DNA of 61,313 nucleotides from Candidatus Sysuiplasma superficiale (GTDB lineage Archaea; Thermoplasmatota; Thermoplasmata; Sysuiplasmatales; Sysuiplasmataceae). The position numbers and the translations under genes are program-made. Below are positions 1-9,592 of this stretch, piece after piece. A model generated the notes under the pieces. The model saw only the letters and a program-made list of their open reading frames with translations, was not told the DNA's origin and made no database searches. The DNA lies in NCBI GenBank assembly GCA_019720975.1, contig JAGVSJ010000011.1, positions 1 to 61,313 of the forward strand, in the 5' to 3' direction. How positions within the stretch are numbered: the stretch's first letter is position 1; each line of letters begins with the position of its first letter.

Positions 1-1170
<1,170 letters not shown>

Positions 1171-1199
1171 TGTAGCCACATTAGTGCTAGAAGTTTTGC

Positions 1200-1260
1200 A
1201 GCAACGGCTTGCCGTTACACAGACTGCATCGACTGGTATCCAAACTGTTTTCCTTCCTTT
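1200..1260 (+). terminator. possible 23S terminator / processing hairpin
   Basis: A short inverted repeat AACGGC-TT-GCCGTT lies at about 1203-1216, just after the 23S 3' end. T-rich DNA (CTGTTTTCCTTCCTTTTTC) follows at about 1245-1264. This would suit transcript release after the rRNA. Confidence 0.35.
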
Positions 1261-1340
1261 TTCAGGCTTTAGATAAACATCGTGGAATGATTTTCTCTGT
1301 GCACTGTGCTGGTGGATGTAACTTTCCCTGCAACAGGCAA

Positions 1341-1349
1341 ATTAAATAG
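1341..1349 (+). promoter_or_regulatory. TATA box of the HxlR-type regulator
   Basis: ATTAAATAG centred about 30 bases before the ATG at 1375, which implies a leaderless or nearly leaderless mRNA. Confidence 0.5.
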
Positions 1350-1374
1350 ATGTAGTATTAATTGTTGACCTGGT

Positions 1375-1716
1375 ATGTCAAATTATCAGATTGACCAGAA
1401 CGCTGAAACAATCAAGGAGTGCAGGGACTTCACGACAGTGTACAATCATATAAGCAAGAAATGGACAATGCCTCTGGTGTATGCCCTCGGTCTCAGAAGA
1501 AGCATCAGGTTCAATGAGCTCAAGAGGATGGTTACGGGCATAAGTTCAGCATGCCTCTCTGACAGGCTTGACCACCTCGAAAAGCTCGGTGTAGTCGAGA
1601 GGATAGTGAGGCCTGTTTCGCCCCCGACTGTGGAGTACATGCTGACTGAAAAGGGCATTGAGCTCCGAAAGATACTCTGCGATCTCGCTGTGTGGATGGG
1701 AGAGGAGAAAAGATGA
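1375..1716 (+). CDS. HxlR-family winged-helix transcriptional regulator
   Basis: A 113-residue protein that is a single HxlR-type winged helix, the usual length for this family. The core is visible: a WTMPLVYAL helix, the recognition segment RFNELKRMVTGISSACLSDR, and the wing ending VEYMLTEKGIEL. HxlR proteins are dimeric DNA-binding repressors or activators, often redox- or metabolite-responsive. No cysteine pair suggesting thiol sensing is obvious apart from Cys16 and a few scattered Cys. The target is unknown. It sits alone between the 23S gene and a tiny membrane-peptide gene, with its own TATA box. Confidence 0.85.
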   Translation: MSNYQIDQNAETIKECRDFTTVYNHISKKWTMPLVYALGLRRSIRFNELKRMVTGISSACLSDRLDHLEKLGVVERIVRPVSPPTVEYMLTEKGIELRKILCDLAVWMGEEKR

Positions 1717-1776
1717 TAATACTTGTCGTGACCACCTGCATCGTGGACGCGTGCATTCGAAATACGTCAAAATAAG

Positions 1777-1785
1777 CTTATAAAT
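1777..1785 (+). promoter_or_regulatory. TATA box for the small Gly/Ala-rich peptide gene
   Basis: CTTATAAAT. A start site about 25 bases downstream falls at about 1805, so the ATG at 1808 would be leaderless. The upstream in-frame ATG at 1784 lies inside the box and cannot be transcribed from it. Confidence 0.6.
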
Positions 1786-1807
1786 GATCGCGTGCAATCA
1801 TTCATCT

Positions 1808-2059
1808 ATGATAGGAATTGCAGCGGCTGCAGCGATTGGCGCTGCAGCAGGGGCTATTGGTCTCGGTGTGGCGTCTGCCGCCGCAGGTCATCCTGCAGGC
1901 CTGGCAATAGCGCTGCAGCATATACCTGCTACAACGCACGGTTATACGGTCGTCAGCACTGTGAAGAATGCATTGGCTGGCGGGGCAGGCGGAGGCGGAA
2001 TTGGTGCTTCCGTTGCTGCTGCGGCAAAGTCTCTCTCCAAGGGAATTGTCTCACACTGA
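1808..2059 (+). CDS. small Gly/Ala-rich hydrophobic peptide, unknown function
   Basis: An 83-residue protein from the leaderless ATG chosen by TATA spacing. The N-terminal 30 or so residues are almost only Ala, Gly, Ile, Leu and Val in Gly-zipper spacing (AAAIGAAAGAIGLG). A short polar middle (HIPATTHGYTVVST) and a second Gly-rich run (AGGAGGGGIGASVAAAA) follow, and the protein ends LSKGIVSH. No family is recognised. Two Gly-zipper segments suggest a membrane-inserting or oligomerising peptide (pore, holin-like or bacteriocin-like), but this is inference from composition only. The stop is 4 bases before the end of the convergent antiporter gene. Confidence 0.55.
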   Translation: MIGIAAAAAIGAAAGAIGLGVASAAAGHPAGLAIALQHIPATTHGYTVVSTVKNALAGGAGGGGIGASVAAAAKSLSKGIVSH

Positions 2060-2063
2060 TGGC

Positions 2064-4025
2064 CTATCTGACTCGTGGCGGATATATGCCGTCATTGAAA
2101 CCATTTTTCATTGAATTTTTTTGCGCCTTCAAACCCTTCTTGAGTTTTATGAATGCAACATTCCGCCCTCCTTCGAAGCCTCCGCGAAGAACTATCGCCC
2201 CAGGCGGTGATTCGCGACGGCTGAAGGTAGTGCTGCTCATTATGCTGTTTTTACTGACATATGGAGATGTAGCGAGCGAATACCTCTTCCCTGGAAAGAG
2301 AGGTCTAATCCTCGGCATGAGACGCTTGTAGGTCGAATGCATCGTTCTGACGACATAGAGTAGGTAGACAAGGACGGGCACAAGACTCAAGGGAAGATAA
2401 ATTGGTGTCAGCGCTATCACCATTATTGCAGCGGCAAGCAGTCCCTTGACCAGCTTCATTATAAGGGAAAGTATTTCCGGTGCGCTACTGCCTGTCACAC
2501 CTATGTTGGAATAGTTGATCAGGTTTATCGATGAATTTAGATCACTCCTGAGTATCGAAATTGATAGCAATGCTGAAAGGGCTGCTACCGCAAGAGGTAT
2601 GAGACGCAGAGGGTATGAGAAGAAGATCGCAACAGCGGATGATATTATGAAAGACCAGAGCGGAAGGGTTGTTCTTCGTGCGTCTCCGTAAATGTGCAGT
2701 GACTGTGGCATGATAAGTTTGGAGAATGTCCTGGATATCAGGGATGATGTGAATCTCATGTATCCCGGCACCAGCACAGTCAGTTTCTCTGTAAGCCTTG
2801 CGGATTTCTTCAGCAGTGGAAGCGCGATGAGATCCATTATGAGAGAAAAAGGACCCGCAACCGCATAGAGCTGCTTGGAGTACCTGACGCCCATTGAACT
2901 CCCTCCAACGCTTGCAAACAGCATCGACTCGGCTCCTCTGAAGGCGGAAGAGGTTCCGACGAAGAATGCATGTTTGGATGGAAAACCTATGAGCACTGCG
3001 ATGCATGAAGTGAGCAGTATGTCGCTCATCAGCATCAGCGGCACAGCAAGCAGAAGCAGTGGGACAACTTGAATGAGCACGGAGGGGTCTATGAGCATTC
3101 CGAAGTAAATGAAGAAAATTGCCACAAAGGCATCACGCATAGACATCAGTTTTTCCTTCAGCCTCTCCGTCATTGACGTTTCGGCAAAGACCATTCCGAT
3201 GAAGAATGCCCCTATGAGCGACTCCACGTAAAGAGCGTCAGCAAGGGCCACGGAAGTGAAGACAATCCCCAGTGCAAACAGTATGAACATCTCATCATTC
3301 TTTATCACCTCTATGTGCCTGAGGACACGCGGAACAACGAAAACTGCAAGCACGACAAAGAAGAGGTAGAATATGCCAACATATGACACAAGCTGCCATA
3401 TGTTCGACGGTCCCCCCGATGTTCTAGTCATCAGACCGCCCGCGATGGTCAGGAGGAGCATCGCTATGAAGTCCTCTACAACACTCATGCCAATTATGAA
3501 ATCCGTTTCCGGAGCTGAAAGTTTGCCTATTTCCATTATTCCCTTCGCCGCAACGGCTGATGAACCCGTCGCAACGATCGCAGCAAGGAAGAACACATCC
3601 TCTATCGGCCAGTGCATGTACACTCCGATCAGTATACCGATGAACATGTCAACTGCAAGATTGAAGACGGCAAGTATTGTTGCCGCTGTCTTTGTCCTCT
3701 TCAGCTTGCTTATGGAGAATTCCAGGCCAACGAAAAAGAGGAGCAGTACGAGTCCCATCTTTGCGAAGTAACTCAGAAGTTCAGTGTTCTGTACCGGCCC
3801 GACATACGTGAAATGGAAGATTGTGAATTTCATATAGGGGCCTATGAGGGCGCCCACAGCAATGTACCCGAGAATCACCGACTGACCAAGCTTCGAGGCA
3901 ACTCCCGCACCAACAAATGCAACGAGCATTATCAGGCCAAGCTGGAAGAAGAGCTGCGAGTCAGTCAGCAATCTTTTCCCCTCCTGCTTGATGAGAAAGG
4001 CCGCATTTCGATCGAGCGCGCTCAC
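2064..4025 (-). CDS. CPA2-family monovalent cation/proton antiporter
   Basis: A 653-residue integral membrane protein. Residues ~30-410 form the antiporter core with about 12 hydrophobic segments. They include the GYIAVGALIGP entry helix, the LLFFVGLEFS helix and the VVEDFIAM segment that carries the conserved acidic residue of CPA2 exchangers. A second hydrophobic block (~450-560) and a basic cytoplasmic tail follow. No RCK/TrkA-N domain is visible, so it differs from classical KefB/KefC. The role is Na+ or K+ export in exchange for H+, for pH or ion homeostasis; ion specificity cannot be read. The GTG start has a GGAG just upstream. The gene stands alone. Confidence 0.88.
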   Translation of the reverse strand: MSALDRNAAFLIKQEGKRLLTDSQLFFQLGLIMLVAFVGAGVASKLGQSVILGYIAVGALIGPYMKFTIFHFTYVGPVQNTELLSYFAKMGLVLLLFFVGLEFSISKLKRTKTAATILAVFNLAVDMFIGILIGVYMHWPIEDVFFLAAIVATGSSAVAAKGIMEIGKLSAPETDFIIGMSVVEDFIAMLLLTIAGGLMTRTSGGPSNIWQLVSYVGIFYLFFVVLAVFVVPRVLRHIEVIKNDEMFILFALGIVFTSVALADALYVESLIGAFFIGMVFAETSMTERLKEKLMSMRDAFVAIFFIYFGMLIDPSVLIQVVPLLLLAVPLMLMSDILLTSCIAVLIGFPSKHAFFVGTSSAFRGAESMLFASVGGSSMGVRYSKQLYAVAGPFSLIMDLIALPLLKKSARLTEKLTVLVPGYMRFTSSLISRTFSKLIMPQSLHIYGDARRTTLPLWSFIISSAVAIFFSYPLRLIPLAVAALSALLSISILRSDLNSSINLINYSNIGVTGSSAPEILSLIMKLVKGLLAAAIMVIALTPIYLPLSLVPVLVYLLYVVRTMHSTYKRLMPRIRPLFPGKRYSLATSPYVSKNSIMSSTTFSRRESPPGAIVLRGGFEGGRNVAFIKLKKGLKAQKNSMKNGFNDGIYPPRVR

Positions 4026-4192
4026 GCTCCGAATCAGTCCTCAAGTGCATCCCGCCAATGACATTCATGTATTGTTACTTAAGTGTTTTGAATCAGCTGA
4101 CAATCGTCGGACGATTTACCTGCCACTACCGTTTTCTCCTTTTGCTCCCTGCCAGCGTTGCTGAGAGTTCACAAGACAGGAAGATTTAACAT

Positions 4193-4885
4193 GTGCACCT
4201 CCTTATACATCCAGGTGCTAGATTGCACAGGCCAAGAGTGGCGGTGAATTGTGCCGCATCGATTGATGGAAAGCTTTCTTCTGCCGCAAGGAAGGGGATA
4301 ATGCTCTCCTCCCCCGAAGATGCTGTGAGGGTGATGCGCCTAAGAGGCAGCTGCGATGCAATAGCTGTTGGTGTAAATACTGTCATAGCCGATGACCCAC
4401 GGCTGACAGTCCGCGGCACTGGGGGGAAGAAGAGACCGCTCAGGGTGGTGTTCGATTCCGCCGGAAGGATACCTCCTCATTCCAGGGTACTTGACGGCAC
4501 TGCCGAAACGGTTGTATTCACTTGCAAGGGAAGCGGTCTCTCGCTGGATTCAGCAAAGGTCATAACTTGCGGCCAGGGAAGGGTTGACCTGAGGCGCGCT
4601 CTTGCTCATCTCTACAGGATGGGTGTGCGGTCCCTGCTGGTGGAGGGCGGCGGAGAACTCATCTTCAGTTTTCTGTCACTGGATCTCGTCGATTCACTTA
4701 CTGTATATACTTCGCCCATTGTCATAGGCGGCCGTGCCTCTCCAACCATTGCAGATGGTCCCGGTTTCCGGAGAAGCTCTTCATTCAGGCAATTCCGTCT
4801 CGTAAACCTGCGGAGGCTCGGAGAGGGGTTTGTGGCAACCTATGTTCCCATGCGGAGAGAAAGGAGCAGGACGCCGGATAAATGA
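4193..4885 (+). CDS. arfC: 2,5-diamino-6-ribosylamino-pyrimidinone 5'-phosphate reductase (archaeal riboflavin synthesis)
   Basis: A RibD C-terminal/DHFR-like reductase of about 220 residues, as in the archaeal MJ0671 family. It reduces the ribosyl side chain in the second step of archaeal riboflavin biosynthesis using NAD(P)H. Visible motifs are VNCAASIDGK at the N-terminus, DPRLTVR, RVVFDSAGRIP, the LLVEGGGEL nucleotide-binding turn and YTSPIVIGG. ATG 4193 is possible, but TTG 4223 follows an AGGTG at suitable spacing and starts directly at the conserved N-terminus, so the true start may be 4223. The stop overlaps the next gene as ATGA, indicating translational coupling. Confidence 0.88.
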   Translation: MHLLIHPGARLHRPRVAVNCAASIDGKLSSAARKGIMLSSPEDAVRVMRLRGSCDAIAVGVNTVIADDPRLTVRGTGGKKRPLRVVFDSAGRIPPHSRVLDGTAETVVFTCKGSGLSLDSAKVITCGQGRVDLRRALAHLYRMGVRSLLVEGGGELIFSFLSLDLVDSLTVYTSPIVIGGRASPTIADGPGFRRSSSFRQFRLVNLRRLGEGFVATYVPMRRERSRTPDK

Positions 4886-5463
4886 TCCTTATACCTGCGC
4901 ATGGCATCTCACGTTGGTCCATGAGTACGAGGGCGGAGCCGGGCTGTGAACCGAGGTTCCTTGCCGACAGGATGCTTGGCAGGCTTGCCAGATGGCTCAG
5001 GATAATGGGCTTTGACGCAGCCTACGCATCTGACGTGCATGACTCTGAAATAGCGGCAAGGGCAGAGAAGGAATCAAGAGTGCTGTTGACTCGCGACAGG
5101 GAACTGTCGATGAGGAGGAATATCAGTGCAATCTATGTAGAGTCTGACATACTTGAGGAACAGCTGGCCGATGTCCTCGCTCATTTCGGACTGAAGGCGC
5201 ATGCGGAGCCCGTTAGGTGCACAGAATGCAACGGTATCCTCACAGCAGTGAGCGCTGCCGAGGCATCAGCCGTTCTCTGCTATGAAATCGTATCCCGCTT
5301 TCAGCTGTTTTACAGGTGTTCTGCCTGTCACAAAATCTACTGGAGAGGCTCCCACTGGTTGCGCATAAATGACACGGTCGACCGGGTAAACTCTCTTCTC
5401 GCGTCCCGCGAACACCATCCAAAATCAGGAAGGAATGGAAAAGTAGATGAGCCCGGGAATTGA
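4882..5463 (+). CDS. Mut7-C RNase domain protein (PIN-like, zinc ribbon)
   Basis: A 193-residue protein matching the Mut7-C (DUF82) family. The N-terminal PIN-like nuclease half begins FLADRMLGRLARWLRIMGFD and contains the acidic TRDREL motif. The C-terminal zinc ribbon has cysteine pairs at CTECNG and CSACHKIYWRGSHW. The family is predicted to act on RNA; the substrate is unknown. The true start may be internal (ATG 4921), because the conserved part begins near residue 25. It overlaps arfC by 4 bases, and the next gene starts directly after its stop, so all three are probably co-transcribed. Confidence 0.85.
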   Translation: MILIPAHGISRWSMSTRAEPGCEPRFLADRMLGRLARWLRIMGFDAAYASDVHDSEIAARAEKESRVLLTRDRELSMRRNISAIYVESDILEEQLADVLAHFGLKAHAEPVRCTECNGILTAVSAAEASAVLCYEIVSRFQLFYRCSACHKIYWRGSHWLRINDTVDRVNSLLASREHHPKSGRNGKVDEPGN

Positions 5464-5946
5464 ATGGAAGCTGCAGGTGTGTACTGTATGTGGCGCCAAG
5501 TTCTGGTCGTCATTGCACTTATACTCATCGCATTGGCTGCCCTCTCTGTTTTGCTCGGGATACTTTCCGGGCAGCTTGGCTTTGCAATCGTGCTCATTTT
5601 TCCAGTCATCTACGGAAGTGGATATTATGCCCTCATTACTGCTGCGTTCATTTTTGGATCCTTCGTTGCACTTTTCCTTTCATTCTCATACACACTGGAG
5701 GAGCGAGCGGTTGGTTCAGCAGCATACCGGTCAGCCGCTCCTGATGAAGGAAAGGACTCTCAGCATGAAGCGCTGTGGCCCACTGGTGAAGAGGGAAAGA
5801 AAACGTCACGCTTTGGGGGCGTCATATTCATAGGGCCTGTCCCGATTATCTTTGGAAGCAACCCAGGGATTGTAAAGTACATGTTCGCTGCTGCAGCAAT
5901 AATGGTCGTGCTAATCATCGTCCTCTTTCTTGCCCATTTTCTCTGA
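5464..5946 (+). CDS. TIGR00304/DUF131 family membrane protein
   Basis: A 160-residue membrane protein. Two or three hydrophobic helices lie at ~10-70 and one at ~138-158. Between them is the family signature GGVIFIGPVPIIFGSNPGI. DUF131 proteins are conserved small archaeal membrane proteins with no known function. The ATG abuts the stop of the Mut7-C gene (TGAATG). Its last 36 bases overlap a convergent small gene. Confidence 0.85.
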   Translation: MEAAGVYCMWRQVLVVIALILIALAALSVLLGILSGQLGFAIVLIFPVIYGSGYYALITAAFIFGSFVALFLSFSYTLEERAVGSAAYRSAAPDEGKDSQHEALWPTGEEGKKTSRFGGVIFIGPVPIIFGSNPGIVKYMFAAAAIMVVLIIVLFLAHFL

Positions 5947-6147
5947 GCACAGCAGTCTGGCAGCCTCGTCTGCATTCAGCCCATGTCTCATCCTTTCTCT
6001 CAGAACTGCCATTATGCTGATGTATTCATCAAAGGAAAGCTTCCTTCTTCTGAGAACCTTGCCAAGTGTCCTTTCAAAACTCTCGTCCTTCCTTCTCCTC
6101 CTCAACGTCTCCTCAATGATTCCTATTGTTTCTTCCGTGACTTCCAT
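5911..6147 (-). CDS. small charged helical protein downstream of guaAA, unknown
   Basis: A 78-residue, highly charged, probably all-helical protein. It is rich in Arg/Lys/Glu (EETLRRRRKDESFERTLGKV, SFDEYISIMAVLRERM) and ends in an acidic KKEDDD tail. No family is recognised. Its start overlaps the end of the GMP synthase amidotransferase gene by 25 bases on the same strand, so translation is probably coupled. Its 3' end overlaps the convergent DUF131 gene by 36 bases. It may be a partner of the GMP synthase subunit, but that rests on position alone. Confidence 0.6.
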   Translation of the reverse strand: MEVTEETIGIIEETLRRRRKDESFERTLGKVLRRRKLSFDEYISIMAVLRERMRHGLNADEAARLLCSEKMGKKEDDD

Positions 6148-6734
6148 TCTGATACTTCCTCAAGGAAGTTAATGAAGATGTGCCTGCCGTATTCTGTATC
6201 CTCGACCTCAGGATGGAACTGGACGCTGAATATGGGTCTGGTCCTAGACATCATCGCCTCAATTTCGCAGTCCTCTGTCCTCGCCAGTATGTCAAAACCC
6301 GGTGGTACCCTCTTCACCTCGTCTCTGTGCGATTCCCATACGGTAAACCTGCGCGGCATGTCCTCGAATAAGGGGCCGTCGGAGATGATCTCCAGCTCCG
6401 CCCTGCCGTATTCTGCGCTGTTGCCCCTGCCAACAACGCCTCCAAAGTGCTGTGCAATGAAATGGTGGCCGACACAGATCCCGAGCATTGGTCCTTTGAA
6501 GGAGTCTACAAAATCAGCTGAGTTGCCCATTCTTTCCGGTTCAAGCCCAACGCTGGGTGACCCTCCGCTCAGAACGATTCCGTCAGCCCCTGAAAGATCG
6601 GAGAAACTGGCCGTATTCGGGACTATCTTCACCTCCGCGCCAAGATCCCTTATGACCCTGTACTCCCTGTGAGTCCACTGTCCCCCGTTGTCCACGACCC
6701 TCAGTGTAAGCTGTGAGAAATCCCGTTGTTTCAT
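6123..6734 (-). CDS. guaAA: GMP synthase [glutamine-hydrolysing] subunit A (amidotransferase)
   Basis: A class I glutamine amidotransferase of 203 residues. Catalytic Cys87 lies in GICVGHH, and His174/Glu176 in QFHPEVED. It supplies ammonia to the separate ATP-pyrophosphatase subunit to convert XMP to GMP. Archaea carry the two halves as separate genes; here the partner (12102-13058) lies about 5.5 kb away on the opposite strand rather than next to it. The nucleophile elbow reads ICVGHH where ICYGHQ or ICLGHQ is more usual, but the triad is intact. Confidence 0.92.
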   Translation of the reverse strand: MKQRDFSQLTLRVVDNGGQWTHREYRVIRDLGAEVKIVPNTASFSDLSGADGIVLSGGSPSVGLEPERMGNSADFVDSFKGPMLGICVGHHFIAQHFGGVVGRGNSAEYGRAELEIISDGPLFEDMPRRFTVWESHRDEVKRVPPGFDILARTEDCEIEAMMSRTRPIFSVQFHPEVEDTEYGRHIFINFLEEVSEWKSRKKQ

Positions 6735-6946
6735 TAGCGTTCAGAAATCCTCCGTGCACTTAGATTAATCTTTTGTCTTCTGTAAGACTGTGGAATGGAA
6801 ATGCTTTGTGCGCCTGACAAGCTCTTCGTGCGCAATAGGCTGCGGATTTCGAATGAGTCATGGTCAGAGCTGTCCTGCCTATTTAAACTGGGCTACAGCG
6901 AGCAGCGAATTACTTAACTCTGATAGTTGTTACGGCAGATGGTAAG

Positions 6947-7291
6947 ATGCCCGAAGATATTGTAACAAGGCTTACACGTGAATCATTCAAGCTGATGGAC
7001 ACGGAAGGTGTTTTCCTGCAGGCAATGCAGGATATAGTGAAGGATGAGATAAAGAAGAGGATCATGGCGAGGATAGAGAAGGATCCGGCGCTCAGGGAAC
7101 AGATCAAGATAGCTGTCGAAGACCTCATTGAGGCGAGGATCAAGGAAGGTTATGCCATGATGCGGCTGGGAAAGATAGCAGCCAGGATAGGTCTTGAGAT
7201 GATACCCTCCGACATGAAGGAGGACGTCACACGGGAATTCACTTCGCTGCTTGAGCGTGAGATCTCGGAGATCTTCCAGAAGATTTCCTGA
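6947..7291 (+). CDS. conserved-looking helical protein, unknown function
   Basis: A 114-residue, soluble, strongly alpha-helical protein. It has alternating charged residues (KDEIKKRIMARIEKDPALRE, EDLIEARIKEGYAMMRLGKI) and ends in REISEIFQKIS. No cysteines, signal peptide or membrane segment. It resembles a coiled-coil or dimerising regulatory protein, but no family is recognised. TATA-like sequences near 6886 and 6909 suggest a promoter of its own. Codon pattern and helical periodicity support a real gene. Confidence 0.65.
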   Translation: MPEDIVTRLTRESFKLMDTEGVFLQAMQDIVKDEIKKRIMARIEKDPALREQIKIAVEDLIEARIKEGYAMMRLGKIAARIGLEMIPSDMKEDVTREFTSLLEREISEIFQKIS

Positions 7292-7388
7292 TGTGCTGAG
7301 CCCGCCGCCTCGTATCGCAGGCCAAAGTATCCCGTCTCCCGGGACAAGTAAAATAATCGTGTGTTCCAATCCTTCCGCAAATAAATCA

Positions 7389-8638
7389 ATGGTGATCCAA
7401 CGGACAGACAGCTTCTTGAGAAGGGTGCAAGGAGAATCGAGTGGGCAAGGGCACACATGCCCGTCCTTTCCTCTGTGGCGTCAGCCATAAAGGAAAGGGG
7501 AAAACTGAAAGGCGCAAGAATTGCGATGGCGCTGCACGTCGAGGCGAAAACGGCCTGTCTCGCAATTGCACTCCGCGAGGCGGGCGCAGAGGTAAGGCTT
7601 GCGAGCTGCAATCCAATGTCCACAGACGATTCAGTGGCACTTGCTCTGAATGAGAAATACGGTCTTGAAACATATGCGAGAAAAGGGGAGGAGAGGGAGG
7701 AATACTACAACAATCTGAACAGCGTACTCGATGTGAAGCCCGGCATACTTGTAGACGACGGTGCAGATATAATCACTCTTGTTCATTCGAAAAGAAGGGA
7801 ATTGCTGAGCGGTGTGATTGGCGCAAATGAGGAGACCACTACCGGTGTTGTCAGGCTCAGGGCAATGGAGAAAGACGGGAAACTTCTGTTTCCTGTGATT
7901 GCTGTCAACGACTCGTACATGAAATACCTCTTCGACAACAGGTACGGTACAGGGCAGTCTACGCTTGACGGCATAATGAACGCAACCAACCTTCTGTTTG
8001 CGGGAAAGCGGACAGTAGTGGCTGGATACGGATGGTGCGGCAGGGGAATCGCAAACAGGGTGAGAGGAATGGGCTCTCTTGTAACAGTTACTGAGATAGA
8101 CCCTGTCAAGGCGGTGGAAGCAAACATGGATGGTTTCGATGTTTCGACAATGGAGAGTGCAATTGAGAATGCAGATTTCGTGATCACGGCTACCGGATGC
8201 AGGGATGTCGTCACCTACCAGCACATGCTGAAGGCAAAGGACGGATGTGTTCTTGCGAATTCCGGTCACTTCAACCTTGAAATAGATGTTGAGGAACTTC
8301 GCAAAAATGCCAGAGCTGTTCAGGTAAGGGAATACGTCGAGGAGTACAGGCTTGATAACGGGCGGCGCATCTATCTCCTCGCGGACGGCAGGCTCGTAAA
8401 TCTTGTCTCGGGGCAGGGACATCCTGCAGAGATAATGGATCTGAGCTTTTCGCTTCAGGCAAGGGGTGCAGAATATCTGGTTGTGAATCGCGGAAAACTG
8501 GGAAGGGGAGTTCATGTGATGCCCAGGGAGGTGGACGTCGAGCTGGCAGAACTGAAGCTGCGATCTCTCGGTGTGAATATAGATTCTCTAACCGAGAAGC
8601 AGAAGGAGTACCTTTCTTCATGGTCAGAAGGAACGTAG
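7389..8638 (+). CDS. ahcY: S-adenosylhomocysteine hydrolase (5' end frame-disrupted as read)
   Basis: Hydrolyses SAH to adenosine and homocysteine with bound NAD. The intact frame from ATG 7457 gives 393 residues with ANEETTTGVVRL, DSYMKYLFDNRYGTGQST, the NAD-binding VAGYGWCGRG and ITATGC...VLANSGHF. The family N-terminus (LLEKGARRIEWARAHMPVL) begins upstream, and its codons are present in frame from about 7415. However, no ATG, GTG or TTG lies between the stop at 7382 and 7457. The ATG at 7389 is one base out of phase; one extra C in the CC at 7397-7398 would give a normal N-terminus. It overlaps the PfkB kinase gene by 19 bases. Confidence 0.93.
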
Positions 8639-9567
8639 GGGAATGGAAGAGGCTCGGACCCAGGCTGAGAGCAAGAAACTATCTTGGGGTGATCGGACAC
8701 GTAAACATGGATGTAGTTTATGCGGTTCCGCGTCTCCCTCTGCCCGGAACATCCATAGATGCGAAATCAGTCTCTGTCCATTTCGGTGGTACAGCGGGCA
8801 ATATCGCTGTCCACTCCTCCAGCCTCGATGTGACAACAGCACTCGGTTGTTACCTTGGCGGTGATTTCGATGAATCCTTCGCATCCCTGCTCAGGAAGAA
8901 GTCAATAGACCTCTACGATGCAATCCTCTGCTATTCCGAGCGCACACCAAGATGCCACATATTTGACACGGGGGAGGAGCAGTCATATGTCATCGAGCAG
9001 GGCGCAATGAACACAAAAATGAATCTTCCTCTCTGGGAGCATGCTATATGCGACAGCACGGTTGTCCACATCGCTACAGGCGATCCTCTGAGATACCTGA
9101 AGGCAGTTTCAGGCAGGGACTATAATTTTGACCCCGGGCAGGAGATAAATTACAGGTACACACCAGCAACGTTCAGAAAGCTTCTTTCCGGCTGTTCCGT
9201 CTTCTTTACGAATCAGAAGGAATTGGAAAAGGCGATGAGCCTGCTGAACATCAGCAGCGAAAGGGAACTGTGTAGTTACTGCAGGACAGTGATACTCACT
9301 TCAGGAAGAAAGGGTGCGAGCATAATCACAGCCGACGGCAGGATAGAGATCAGTGCGGCGCGTGCGGCTAAGGTTGAAGACACGATCGGTGCAGGCGACG
9401 CCTTCAGGGCCGGATACTATGCTGCACGCTTCAGGGGAAAGGACATCGTGGAAGCAGTCGAGATCGGCAATACTATGGCTGCAATATCCGTTGAAGGGAG
9501 GGGTGGCATGGGTTCAGGTTCGGACTGGGCATCCCTGCACTCGAGATGGAAGGAGACGTACGGGTAG
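8620..9567 (+). CDS. PfkB-family carbohydrate/nucleoside kinase, probably adenosine recycling
   Basis: A 315-residue ribokinase-fold kinase. N-terminal GHVNMD and the GGTAGNIAVH substrate-binding glycine turn are visible. Catalytic and anion-hole residues lie in DTIGAGDAFRAGY, with the base Asp near residue 261. Substrate is not fixed by sequence. The 19-base overlap with ahcY, which releases adenosine, makes adenosine or nucleoside phosphorylation the best inference. Removing adenosine would pull the reversible SAH reaction forward. The conserved part starts near residue 22, so a later start is possible. Confidence 0.85.
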   Translation: MVRRNVGEWKRLGPRLRARNYLGVIGHVNMDVVYAVPRLPLPGTSIDAKSVSVHFGGTAGNIAVHSSSLDVTTALGCYLGGDFDESFASLLRKKSIDLYDAILCYSERTPRCHIFDTGEEQSYVIEQGAMNTKMNLPLWEHAICDSTVVHIATGDPLRYLKAVSGRDYNFDPGQEINYRYTPATFRKLLSGCSVFFTNQKELEKAMSLLNISSERELCSYCRTVILTSGRKGASIITADGRIEISAARAAKVEDTIGAGDAFRAGYYAARFRGKDIVEAVEIGNTMAAISVEGRGGMGSGSDWASLHSRWKETYG

Positions 9568-9592
9568 CCTGCCCCACCGTCAGTCGGTATAA

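Noticed and set aside
1784-1807. ATG 1784 as start of the Gly/Ala-rich peptide
   Set aside because: It lies within the TATA box, so it would not be in the mRNA.
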